Source: a virus. Taken from it: 64,000 nt of DNA. Made by a program: the position numbers and the translations under genes. The notes under the pieces are model-generated. The model made no database searches. It was not told the DNA's origin and worked only from the letters and a program-made list of their open reading frames with translations. The DNA lies in IMG/VR virus record IMGVR_UViG_3300034062_003925, positions 1-64,000 of that record, one strand, 5' to 3'. Within the stretch, counting starts at the first letter, position 1, and every line of letters begins with the position of its first letter. Positions 44,026 to 51,482 of the stretch are shown here, piece by piece.

Positions 44026-44952
44026 ATGAATACAGAAAATTTTTATCAAGTGTTGGGTGTCGATGAAAAAGCGACACAAGAAGAAATTAAAAAGTCCTAT
44101 AGAAAAATGGCGATTGAACATCACCCTGACAAAGGTGGGAATGAAGAAACGTTTAAAAAAATATCCGAAGCTTATGATACGTTAGGTGACGAGAATAAAA
44201 GAAGACAATACGATAATCAAAAAAATAATCCATTTGGAGGTTTTGGTGGTGGAAATCCTTTTGAAGATTTCTTTAATTCTGGTTACCAATCTAGACGAAG
44301 AACCGCACCTGATAGTGTTATCGATATAACTGTTGGCACATTAGAATCATTTAATGGTTCCGATAAGATTATTACATATAGTCGAAAACACGGTTGTAAT
44401 ACTTGTAATGGAACGGGTGGAGATAAAAAAACATGTATTAAGTGTAATGGTGGTGGATATACTACTGTGACGATGGGAACAGGTTTATTTACTCAAGTGT
44501 TCAGACAACCATGTAATGATTGTAGAGGTGAAGGACAAGTCTTTAAAACAAGATGTGGGGTTTGTAATGGGAGTGCGACAATGACTGAAATGGAAACCAT
44601 TAAAATAAAGTTACCTCATGGTGTGGATGACGGACAGTTCTTCAAGATGCAAGGTAAGGGAGACTACAATAACGGTGTTTATGGTAATTTAGTTATAAGA
44701 GTTAAAATGGTGCCCGAAGGTAACTTTGAGAAGAGTGAGAATGATTTGGTATATAATGCGTTTTTAACTTTGGAGGATTTAAGTAAGGACAATTTAGAAA
44801 TACCACATCCATCTGGAAACATATTGATTAATTTACCCGAAGATTTTGATACGTCAAAACCCTTAAGAGTTAAATCGAAAGGGTTTAAAAGTAATGGTGT
44901 TGGGGATTTGTTTGTTAAGTTATTTGTGAAGTTTAAAAGGTCTAAAAATTAG
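44026..44952 (+). CDS. dnaJ: DnaJ-type co-chaperone
   Basis: 308 residues, DnaJ family type I. J domain: residues 4-65 with HPD at 33-35 (EHHPDKGGN), which stimulates host DnaK. A Gly/Phe-rich linker follows ([16 protein letters not shown]). The zinc domain has four motifs: CNTCNGTG (about 124), [16 protein letters not shown], and CGVCNGSA (degenerate in the last two positions). A C-terminal substrate domain is present but short, so the usual dimerisation tail is missing (bacterial DnaJ is about 370 residues). It may recruit host DnaK to virion assembly or replication. The 3' end overlaps the convergent gene by 11 bases. Confidence 0.93.
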   Translation: MNTENFYQVLGVDEKATQEEIKKSYRKMAIEHHPDKGGNEETFKKISEAYDTLGDENKRRQYDNQKNNPFGGFGGGNPFEDFFNSGYQSRRRTAPDSVIDITVGTLESFNGSDKIITYSRKHGCNTCNGTGGDKKTCIKCNGGGYTTVTMGTGLFTQVFRQPCNDCRGEGQVFKTRCGVCNGSATMTEMETIKIKLPHGVDDGQFFKMQGKGDYNNGVYGNLVIRVKMVPEGNFEKSENDLVYNAFLTLEDLSKDNLEIPHPSGNILINLPEDFDTSKPLRVKSKGFKSNGVGDLFVKLFVKFKRSKN

Positions 44953-45085
44953 ACATAATTTCACCGATTAATTTAACTGTACCGTAAATTGACGCAAATA
45001 ATATATAGAATGATACTATAATCATTGTCCAGTGCATACCTGATAATCCTTTTTTACATGTTTTACATTCTTCTTTATTTTCCAT
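44942..45085 (-). CDS. Small membrane protein with CxxC (47 aa)
   Basis: A minus-strand gene convergent with dnaJ (11-base overlap). It starts at the second in-frame ATG ([16 protein letters not shown]). A CKTC pair is followed by one transmembrane helix ([20 protein letters not shown]). The pattern (short Cys head plus a helix ending SIYGT) recurs in flavobacterial phage proteins of unknown role. A weak hairpin, GTCTAA/TTAGAC, covers both stop codons. Confidence 0.65.
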   Translation of the reverse strand: MENKEECKTCKKGLSGMHWTMIIVSFYILFASIYGTVKLIGEIMSNF

Positions 45086-45190
45086 TTGTTTCTTTTTTAT
45101 AATAATATAGGAGATTTTGGATTTTATCAATAAAATTGTCGGAATTATTTATTTTTGACACACTTTTCTTATTTTTTGGGATATATTATC

Positions 45191-46024
45191 ATGAATAAAA
45201 TAATCAATTTCACACCAACAGGAACACAAACGACAAGAGATAATTCTTTTGCTCCGTTATTACCATCTGAAATAATTGATGAGGTTCATGAGGCGTATGA
45301 ATATGGTATTACGATGGTGCATATTCACGCCAGAGACCCTGAGACATTAAATAATAGTAGTGACAAAAATCACTATAGACCCATTATAGAAGGGATTAGA
45401 AAACATTGTCCTGATTTATCTATATGTGTATCTTTAACTGGTAGATTCGAACCAAATATTGACAGAAGGACTGAAGTCTTAGAATTACTTCCCGATATGG
45501 GGTCATTAACCATGTCCTCATTAAATTTCCCGACAGGTGAATCAATTAATTCTCCTGATACTATTTTGAAATTAATCCAAAAAATGGATGAATTTGGTGT
45601 TATTCCTGAAATCGAATGTTTTGATTCAGGAATGTTAAACTACACCAATTATTTGATTAAAAAAGGTGTCTTAACGGGTCCTCATTACATTAATGTTATA
45701 TTGGGTAATATGTATAACGCACAATCAGATGTTGCATCACTCAATTCGATAATTCAAAATAAACCTAATAATAGTTTATTATGTTTGGGTGGTATAGGTA
45801 AAGAACAATTGTCGTCTAATCTGTTAGGTTTATTATATGCTGACGGAATTAGAATTGGTTTGGAGGATAATTTATACTACACAGATAAAGTCAAAACAAC
45901 TAATGTTAAATTATTACAAAGAATTCGTAAGATAATGGACGAAATGGGATTGGGTGTTATATCTCCATTAAATTTTAAAAACTTAGGTTATGGAAATAGA
46001 AAAATTAACAATACTTGGATTTAG
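45191..46024 (+). CDS. BKACE/DUF849-type beta-keto acid cleavage enzyme
   Basis: A 277-residue TIM-barrel enzyme of the BKACE (DUF849) family. The start is at ATG 45191 (MNKIINFTPTGTQ); an upstream TTG would add only a low-quality stretch. Seen: VHIHARD (zinc ligands His44 and His46), a mid-barrel PEIECFD, GGIGKEQL and a late RIGLEDNLYY. These Zn enzymes condense a beta-keto acid with acetyl-CoA and release acetoacetate plus a new CoA ester. It overlaps the acyltransferase gene by 35 bases, so CoA ester supply for an acyl transfer is possible. Substrate unknown. A C-terminal part is slightly short compared with bacterial members of about 300 residues. Confidence 0.85.
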   Translation: MNKIINFTPTGTQTTRDNSFAPLLPSEIIDEVHEAYEYGITMVHIHARDPETLNNSSDKNHYRPIIEGIRKHCPDLSICVSLTGRFEPNIDRRTEVLELLPDMGSLTMSSLNFPTGESINSPDTILKLIQKMDEFGVIPEIECFDSGMLNYTNYLIKKGVLTGPHYINVILGNMYNAQSDVASLNSIIQNKPNNSLLCLGGIGKEQLSSNLLGLLYADGIRIGLEDNLYYTDKVKTTNVKLLQRIRKIMDEMGLGVISPLNFKNLGYGNRKINNTWI

Positions 46025-46631
46025 TGAGGCGACATTAACAATGTTATTAGATATTTTGAATTCAAAAGGTCTTTATCCATCCATTGAAATCATCAATAAC
46101 TTGGGATTATTACCAACAAAAAAATACGAACATCCCAAGTTCAATATCGAAATTATTAATGATGTGGATATCAATAACAAAATGGTTACCTTGGGAGTTG
46201 GTAAGGTTAAAATGAGAAAAATAGTTAGTAATGTATTCGAGGTAAATAAAGACACTCTTTTGGTTAACCTAATATCGGATAACTCTGATATATCTCAGAC
46301 AGTTAAATTAGGTAGGGGGATAGTTGTTAATACTTTGGTAAGTATTGCTGGTCACACAACGATTGGTGATTTTGTATTTATTAATAGAAATGTTAGTATT
46401 GGTCATCATACCGTAATTGGTGAATACACAACAATAAATCCTGGTGTTAATATCGCTGGTAATGTAGTAATTGGTGAAGGTTGTCAAATTGGTATTGGAA
46501 CAAATATTATTGATGGTATTAAGATTGGTAATAATACCATTATTGGTGCGGGTTCAGTAGTTACTAAAGACATTCCTGACAATGTGGTTGCATATGGAAA
46601 CCCTTGTAAAATAATTAGAAAAAATGGCTGA
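45990..46631 (+). CDS. NeuD-like hexapeptide-repeat acyltransferase
   Basis: 213 residues. The N-terminal Rossmann-like domain (LTILGFSEATLTMLLDILNS) is followed by a left-handed beta helix: VNTLVSIAGHTTIGD, NRNVSIGHHTVIG, NPGVNIAGNVVIGEGCQIG, ending IGAGSVVTKDIPDN and VAYGNPCKII. This is the NeuD/PglD architecture, which transfers an acetyl or other acyl group from CoA to a sugar amine. Catalytic His candidates are in SIGHHTVIG. It overlaps the upstream BKACE gene by 35 bases and the aminotransferase by 8, giving an obvious path from amine to acylated amino sugar. Confidence 0.87.
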   Translation: MEIEKLTILGFSEATLTMLLDILNSKGLYPSIEIINNLGLLPTKKYEHPKFNIEIINDVDINNKMVTLGVGKVKMRKIVSNVFEVNKDTLLVNLISDNSDISQTVKLGRGIVVNTLVSIAGHTTIGDFVFINRNVSIGHHTVIGEYTTINPGVNIAGNVVIGEGCQIGIGTNIIDGIKIGNNTIIGAGSVVTKDIPDNVVAYGNPCKIIRKNG

Positions 46632-47253
46632 AGGGGTATATAAAATAACTGAGGAGTTTGAAAAAAAGATTTCCGATTATACTGGTGCTCCATATGTGGT
46701 GACTGTTGACAATCAAAGCAATGCGTTGTTTTTGTCATTATATTATGAAAACATAAAAGGAAAAGAAATTGAAATCCCTAACAGGACATACCCATCAGTA
46801 CCTTGTGAAATTATACATGCTGGTGGTAAAGTTAAATTTTATAAAATTGATGGTGAAAAATTGAAGGGGGCTTATCAGTTAAAACCAACAAAAGTATGGG
46901 ATTCGGCATTAAGATTTACCGCTAATATGTTTATACCTAATACGCATATGTGTATTTCATTTACGGGGCCATATAAACATTTAAAACTATCAAAAGGTGG
47001 GGCAATACTAACCGATGATATTAAGGCATATGAATGGTTTAAACGGGCTAGGTTTAGTGGTCGTGGAGAATGTTCTTATCACGATGATGAATTTTATATG
47101 TTAGGTTGGAATTTTTATATGATGCCTGAATTATCGGCTAGAGGTTTATTAATGATGAATCAATTTTATGATTATGATGGTAATAAAAAGATGAATGATG
47201 ATATTGAATTACCATATCCTGATTTATCTAAGTTTAAAATATATACACAATGA
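46624..47253 (+). CDS. Short DegT/DnrJ/EryC1-like sugar aminotransferase
   Basis: 209 residues, PLP fold type I. Recognisable DegT blocks: VTVDNQSNALFLSL (for SGTxAL), IPNRTYPSVPCEIIHAGGKV, KVWDSALRF (PLP-binding Asp), CISFTGPYKHLKLSKGGAIL (catalytic Lys probably in GPYK), and LGWNFYMMPELSARGLL. It ends soon after this, so the C-terminal small domain of the usual 370-residue enzymes is absent. Either it is a minimal or inactive form, or the small domain is supplied otherwise. It overlaps both neighbours (8 and 4 bases). Role: transamination of a keto-sugar, by family. Confidence 0.8.
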   Translation: MAEGVYKITEEFEKKISDYTGAPYVVTVDNQSNALFLSLYYENIKGKEIEIPNRTYPSVPCEIIHAGGKVKFYKIDGEKLKGAYQLKPTKVWDSALRFTANMFIPNTHMCISFTGPYKHLKLSKGGAILTDDIKAYEWFKRARFSGRGECSYHDDEFYMLGWNFYMMPELSARGLLMMNQFYDYDGNKKMNDDIELPYPDLSKFKIYTQ

Positions 47254-47873
47254 AATTACACATTATAACCCCACTTTATCGTTTTAATTTATTAGAACAA
47301 GTTTATAATTCAATACTCATAAATGACGATATAACTTGGCATATCTCAAAATCAAATAAACGAGAAGAATTGGATTATGATTTTTTAAAAAAAGATAATA
47401 GAATTAGATTATATAATGTTGATTGTGAAGATACTGATACAACTTCTAAAAGAAACGCCGTTTTTGATAATATTAAAGATGGGTATTTTTGTTTATTAGA
47501 CGATGATACTATTTTTCACGAAAATATGTATATGAAATATGTTGATTGTGTAGAACATAATTTTATTGGGATGTTAATAGGTGAACAATTAAATTACTGC
47601 GGAAAATTAAGATTAATAGCAAGTAAACCTGTTTTTAATAAAATTGATACTGGAAACGTTTTATCACACTATTCATGTCTTAAAGAACTTAGATGGCCTT
47701 CAAAGCACATTGAAGGAAAAAATCATAAGGACTTTTTATTTTGGGATTCGGTATATGAATTTTATGGGAAAAAATGCGGAATATGGAATCAACCAATATC
47801 CTATTATAATAAATTAAAAACAAATCCTGTTAATCAGGAATATGGAAAAAAATTTACAGATAGAATATCTTGA
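47250..47873 (+). CDS. GT2-like glycosyltransferase with replaced C-terminus
   Basis: 207 residues. N-terminal KLHIITPLYRFNLLEQVYNS and CLLDDDTIFHENMYM (DDD metal motif, near residue 85) mark a GT-A family 2-like transferase. The start overlaps the aminotransferase stop (ATGA). The last residues (QEYGKKFTDRIS) and the 43 codons after the in-frame TGA read as the end of an HNH endonuclease, so the natural C-terminus was replaced by recombination with, or decay of, an HNH gene. The GT part up to about residue 195 (IWNQPISYYNKL) looks whole, but activity is uncertain. It probably attaches the amino sugar made by the three upstream enzymes. Confidence 0.8.
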   Translation: MKLHIITPLYRFNLLEQVYNSILINDDITWHISKSNKREELDYDFLKKDNRIRLYNVDCEDTDTTSKRNAVFDNIKDGYFCLLDDDTIFHENMYMKYVDCVEHNFIGMLIGEQLNYCGKLRLIASKPVFNKIDTGNVLSHYSCLKELRWPSKHIEGKNHKDFLFWDSVYEFYGKKCGIWNQPISYYNKLKTNPVNQEYGKKFTDRIS

Positions 47874-48005
47874 GATAATTGGGGTGAGTGGCATATTGAC
47901 CATATAAAACCTGTCTCAAAGTTTGATAAATCAGAAAAAATATCTATTATTAACTCGTTAGATAATCAACAACCATTATGGACGGTAGATAATTTAAAAA
48001 AATAA
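47874..48005 (+). pseudogene. HNH endonuclease C-terminal fragment
   Basis: 43 codons in the same frame as the glycosyltransferase, directly after its TGA: DNWGEWHIDHIKPVSKF, then NQQPLWTVDNLKK and TAA. It mirrors the intact HNH protein at 9769 (DNYGEWHIDHIIPIS, LRPLWAEENLKK). In the intact gene the residue just before DNYG is Trp (MSWDNYG). Here the codon at that place is TGA (RIS-TGA-DNWG), so a TGG to TGA change is the simplest explanation. No start codon or zinc knuckle remains, so it is a remnant. Confidence 0.8.
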
Positions 48006-48016
48006 AATAATATAAT

Positions 48017-48871
48017 ATGTGTGTATCCTATGTAGGTGGTAAATCTAAAATTGCTCCACAATTAATAATTCCAAATATACCTAAAGACATTGAGACATTT
48101 GTCGAGTCGTTTAGCGGTCAATTTTGGACGTTTTTTAAAATGAATTTAGAGGATTACCCAAATCTTAAAACGGTAGTCTATAATGATTTTAATCCATTGA
48201 ACTATAATATGTATCAATGTTTACAGAAGAACCATCAAAGATTACTTGAAGAATGTGAAAAATTAGTGGTTCAAGAAAAGGAGGTTTTTCCGACTAATCC
48301 GATTTGTGGTGAACAATTTGTCAGGTTTCAGTCTGAAATATTTGATGAAAGTTTCAGAGTAGAGGATTACGATTATGTTGTTGCCGCAAAATATATTTAC
48401 GTTTTAACTCAAGTGTTTTCGGGGTCAAATCCTTCTAAATCAAAGTTTATTGATTTAAAAGGTAAATACCATTCAAAATTTACTTCATTTAAAAATAAAT
48501 TAAAAAAACCTGAGTGGCAAAAAATGTTTGAAAGAATTACTTTCGTTGAAAATATGGATTTTCAAGAGGTGATTGAGAAATATGACGCTCCGACAACTTA
48601 TTTTTATGTTGACCCGCCGTATTATATTGTTGGAGAAGGGAATTATTATTCTAACCACGATTTTGGAAGACAAGACCACGAAAGATTGGCGAATTGTTTA
48701 AAAAGTATTAAAGGGAGGTTCTCATTATCGTATTATGATTTTCCAATATTATCTGAATGGTTTCCTAAAGACCAATATAAGTGGGAGACAAAGGAATTTG
48801 CTAAGGCTGCTGCTGCAAAAAAAGGTAAACCTCAAACTATGGGAGAAGAACTTTTAATAATGAACTACTAA
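48017..48871 (+). CDS. D12-class N6-adenine DNA methyltransferase (Dam-like)
   Basis: 284 residues. SYVGGKSKIAPQLI near the start is the AdoMet-binding motif (for Y-x-GGK), NDFNPLNYNMYQ corresponds to the second conserved block, and TYFYVDPPYYIVGEGNYYSN near residue 195-215 is the DPPY catalytic motif with Dam-type order. It methylates adenine N6, protecting phage DNA from restriction or marking it. No paired restriction gene is adjacent. It starts 11 bases after the HNH remnant. The second methyltransferase at 60240 is of another class. Confidence 0.87.
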   Translation: MCVSYVGGKSKIAPQLIIPNIPKDIETFVESFSGQFWTFFKMNLEDYPNLKTVVYNDFNPLNYNMYQCLQKNHQRLLEECEKLVVQEKEVFPTNPICGEQFVRFQSEIFDESFRVEDYDYVVAAKYIYVLTQVFSGSNPSKSKFIDLKGKYHSKFTSFKNKLKKPEWQKMFERITFVENMDFQEVIEKYDAPTTYFYVDPPYYIVGEGNYYSNHDFGRQDHERLANCLKSIKGRFSLSYYDFPILSEWFPKDQYKWETKEFAKAAAAKKGKPQTMGEELLIMNY

Positions 48872-48898
48872 AAAATTGGATTATTTCTTTTCACCTAA

Positions 48899-48905
48899 TA
48901 TTTAT
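48899..48905 (+). promoter_or_regulatory. TATTTAT motif, 19 bases before ATG 48925
   Basis: Same heptamer in the 53-base gap before the LRR protein, with TTG 20 bases further upstream. Candidate late promoter. Confidence 0.42.
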
Positions 48906-48924
48906 ATAATAAAAAACCTGTAAA

Positions 48925-50310
48925 ATGAGAATTACATCACTATTATCTAATTTAATCTTGGAACAATCAAGATTTCAAGTATTATTTGACAAAATGGTTA
49001 AGCCGCCTGTTAGTCCTGATAAGAAAAAGACTAAGGCAAAAGGTTTAATGGACTTCGAAACATTAAAAACAATTATATTTGCTGACCCAACAACTAAAGC
49101 TCCTGAAGGATTTAACGTTGAAGGTGCTACAGAAAATGATATGGAACCTGTCAAAGTTGGAAAATATGCTCAATGGTTATTGAAAAACTTTGTTAATCCT
49201 AGTATGTCTGAATTAGAATTACCTGCGGACCAAGAAATTGACCGTGATAGTAAAGTATATAAAAACGCTACTATGGAATTCAGAAAATTGTTCCTTGAGG
49301 ATTTATATAAGACTACTGATGATTTGAAAAAATTTGAAAGAGCGAAAGCGTATCTTCCACAAGAACAAAGAGATATTAATAAGTTCACACCAAGAACTTT
49401 ATTTGATACGTTACAAAATTTCCAAATCCCCGAAAAGAAAAAAGCGGAGATGGAGAAAAAAGAAGCTAAGAAATCGAGAGAAGGATTCAATCACGCGGGT
49501 GGTGAGATTATTTACGAAGGTCCTAAGTGGACAATGATTCGTATTAAGGACCAAGGTCAAGTTGGTAAAGATGCTGCTATTTATTATGGTGGTTTCCATG
49601 AATATGACCAAGGAGAATCAAGATGGTGTACATCATCACCAGGTTTATCTTATTTCAACGGATACATTAAAGATGGTCCATTATATGTAATATTCCCTAA
49701 CGATGATAAAGGGTTAGTTGGTAAAAAGACAGGATTACCTCAAGAGAGATTCCAATTCCATTTTCCATCAAATCAATATATGGATAGACATGATAGACAA
49801 ATCAATCTTGTTGAATATCTAAACGGACCTATGTCTGATTTAAAAGAGTTCTTTAAACCTGAGTTCGCAAAAGGTTTGGTTAACGCAGCTGGTACTAAAG
49901 TTGAAATTAACTATCCTGACAGTTCGGCAGGTAAATTCGTTGCGTTATACGGATTTGATGATTTATTCGACAGTTTACCTCAAAATATTGAACATTTATT
50001 GATTAATAATAAATCTAAAGAAGATATTGCGTTAGTTGTACCTGAGTCATTAGGTCGATTTACATCATTACAAGCGTTGTTATTACAAAATATTGTTAAG
50101 TCATTACCTGAAAGTATTGGTAAATTAACTAACTTAAATTTCTTAGCTTTACCTAATAACAAACACTTAGTTTCATTACCTGTTGGAATCGGTAATATTG
50201 ATGGGTTAGCTTTTATTAACTTGAAAGACAGTAACCCTAATGTTAAGATACCACCAGCATTACAAGAAAAATTAAGTAATGAAGGTAATGGATTTTATTA
50301 TGTGACTTAA
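48925..50310 (+). CDS. Leucine-rich-repeat protein with WCT-type domain
   Basis: 461 residues. A short N-terminal leader (ITSLLSNLILEQS) resembles the LTES leaders of other proteins. A helical region follows, then a central domain with GESRWCTSSPGLSYFNGYI and GPLYVIFPND (about residues 232-255). This pattern occurs in unassigned phage proteins and loosely resembles PcfJ-type domains. The last 110 residues are leucine-rich repeats (LPESIGKLTNLNFLALPNN, then LPVGIGNIDGLAFINL), each about 23 residues, as in LRR surface or effector proteins. It could be packaged and injected, with the LRR binding a host target. No enzyme activity can be named. Confidence 0.78.
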   Translation: MRITSLLSNLILEQSRFQVLFDKMVKPPVSPDKKKTKAKGLMDFETLKTIIFADPTTKAPEGFNVEGATENDMEPVKVGKYAQWLLKNFVNPSMSELELPADQEIDRDSKVYKNATMEFRKLFLEDLYKTTDDLKKFERAKAYLPQEQRDINKFTPRTLFDTLQNFQIPEKKKAEMEKKEAKKSREGFNHAGGEIIYEGPKWTMIRIKDQGQVGKDAAIYYGGFHEYDQGESRWCTSSPGLSYFNGYIKDGPLYVIFPNDDKGLVGKKTGLPQERFQFHFPSNQYMDRHDRQINLVEYLNGPMSDLKEFFKPEFAKGLVNAAGTKVEINYPDSSAGKFVALYGFDDLFDSLPQNIEHLLINNKSKEDIALVVPESLGRFTSLQALLLQNIVKSLPESIGKLTNLNFLALPNNKHLVSLPVGIGNIDGLAFINLKDSNPNVKIPPALQEKLSNEGNGFYYVT

Positions 50311-50339
50311 TTTTAATACCTTTATAAAAAAGTAGTGTT

Positions 50340-50630
50340 ATGAGTAATATTGATATTAATATATATGTAAACCAATTGATAACTTTTTTTGATAAGAATC
50401 CTAATGATTTAATCGACCTTATTGGTGATTTATTGAAAGAATCTTTTTATGAAAAAGTTAGGGAACAATGTATAAAGAATAGTGAAGTTGGTGATGAAGT
50501 TTCATTAACTCAGAAACAGATTATCAATATTGTTGTTGAACTTAAAAAGGTTAAGTCAATTGAGTATGATAAAACCAAATTACATAGTATCGTACAAGAA
50601 ACCAAATTCGGTTCAATTTTTTTAAATTAG
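50340..50630 (+). CDS. Hypothetical helical protein (96 aa)
   Basis: 96 residues, mainly helical (VNQLITFFDKNPNDLIDLIG, then LTQKQIINIVVELKKVKSIE). No known motif. It precedes the host-type promoter at 50632, so it ends the preceding unit. Not recognised. Confidence 0.7.
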   Translation: MSNIDINIYVNQLITFFDKNPNDLIDLIGDLLKESFYEKVREQCIKNSEVGDEVSLTQKQIINIVVELKKVKSIEYDKTKLHSIVQETKFGSIFLN

Positions 50631-50631
50631 T

Positions 50632-50662
50632 TTTGTTTTAATTGAAAATTAGTGTATTTTTG
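50632..50662 (+). promoter_or_regulatory. Host-type (Bacteroidota) promoter
   Basis: TTTG at 50632, 19 bases, TATTTTTG at 50655-50662: an exact consensus fit. The message would begin near 50667-50670, so translation starts at ATG 50688 (or 50691) about 20 bases later. A TTG-type frame from 50652 is excluded because it lies before the transcript start. Confidence 0.78.
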
Positions 50663-50687
50663 TATTCTAATATTAAAACAGAAACAT

Positions 50688-51443
50688 ATGATGACTATCG
50701 AACAAATTAAATCTACCGCACCTGCAATCTTCTCAACCACACCATCACCTAAAATGTCCGACAAGTATGTTTTCGTACCTACCATGGATATCTTGGAGAA
50801 CTTCCAAAAACAAGGGTGGGAACTTTCATCTGTAAAACAAACTGGCCGTAAGGTTCACGGTGTCCACGAACTAAGACTTCGTAATGGAGAACTTCCAAAA
50901 GTTGGGGACTGTTTGGTTGAGGCAATCATCCGTAATTCACATAATGGTATGGCTACCTTCTCTGTAAGTGCTGGACTTCATAGATTGGTTTGTAGTAACG
51001 GTTTAACTGTTCCTACGTCACTTTCAGAATCATTTAACCTTAGACACCAAAGATTCAATTTGGATGAGGTAAAACAACTTACAGATAGTTTTGCGGGACG
51101 TTTACCACTTATCCAATCATCGGTTGACCGAATGATGAGTAAGGAGTTAACAACACCTGAAAAAATTAAGTTTGTTAAACAAGCAATCAATGTCCGTTGG
51201 AAAACTGGTACAGTACCGGCAAGTTTGGATGTTATGGCAATCATGTATCCTAAACGAGAAGAGGACAACAAGAACGACCTATGGACAGTATTCAACGTGA
51301 TTCAAGAGAACTTTATTAGTGGTGGTCTTGAATACAAATCAAATCGTGGGAGAACCACAACATTGAAAGGATTAAAAGATATTATGGTGGTTAATAAAAT
51401 TAACACCAAACTTTGGGAGCTAGCTGAACAATTTTCATATTAA
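50688..51443 (+). CDS. DUF932-family phage/plasmid protein
   Basis: 251 residues. The start is decided by the promoter at 50632. The pattern is DUF932: SDKYVFVPTMDILENFQKQG near residue 25, LRNGELPKVGDCLVEAIIRN and FSVSAGLHRLVCSNGLTVP near 90-115, then a helical C-terminus. The family is widespread in phages and plasmids and of unknown biochemical role, and is often highly expressed early. Codon use here is biased toward C-ending codons (GGA, CGT, ACC) compared with neighbours, in keeping with strong early expression or acquisition. It has its own promoter and terminator, making it a single-gene early unit. Confidence 0.85.
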   Translation: MMTIEQIKSTAPAIFSTTPSPKMSDKYVFVPTMDILENFQKQGWELSSVKQTGRKVHGVHELRLRNGELPKVGDCLVEAIIRNSHNGMATFSVSAGLHRLVCSNGLTVPTSLSESFNLRHQRFNLDEVKQLTDSFAGRLPLIQSSVDRMMSKELTTPEKIKFVKQAINVRWKTGTVPASLDVMAIMYPKREEDNKNDLWTVFNVIQENFISGGLEYKSNRGRTTTLKGLKDIMVVNKINTKLWELAEQFSY

Positions 51444-51448
51444 TACAA

Positions 51449-51472
51449 GGAGGGGAGTTTCCCCTCCATTTT
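51449..51472 (+). terminator. Intrinsic terminator of the DUF932 unit
   Basis: A 7-bp GC-rich stem GGAGGGG/CCCCTCC with a 5-base loop, followed by ATTTTAT. The stem is strong although the T run is short. Confidence 0.7.
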
Positions 51473-51482
51473 ATAATTACCT

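Noticed and set aside
45155-45187. TTGACA plus TATATT as an E. coli-like sigma-70 promoter for the BKACE gene
   Set aside because: The 21-base spacing is too long and the host is Bacteroidota, whose consensus is TTTG/TAnnTTTG. No matching pair is present.
47871-47873. Reassignment of TGA to Trp (alternative genetic code) in this phage
   Set aside because: Several genes end at TGA with the next start overlapping it (36384, 46631, 47253), one with two TGA in a row (37702-37707), and Trp in all clear proteins is TGG. A single mutated codon in a decayed HNH remnant is simpler.
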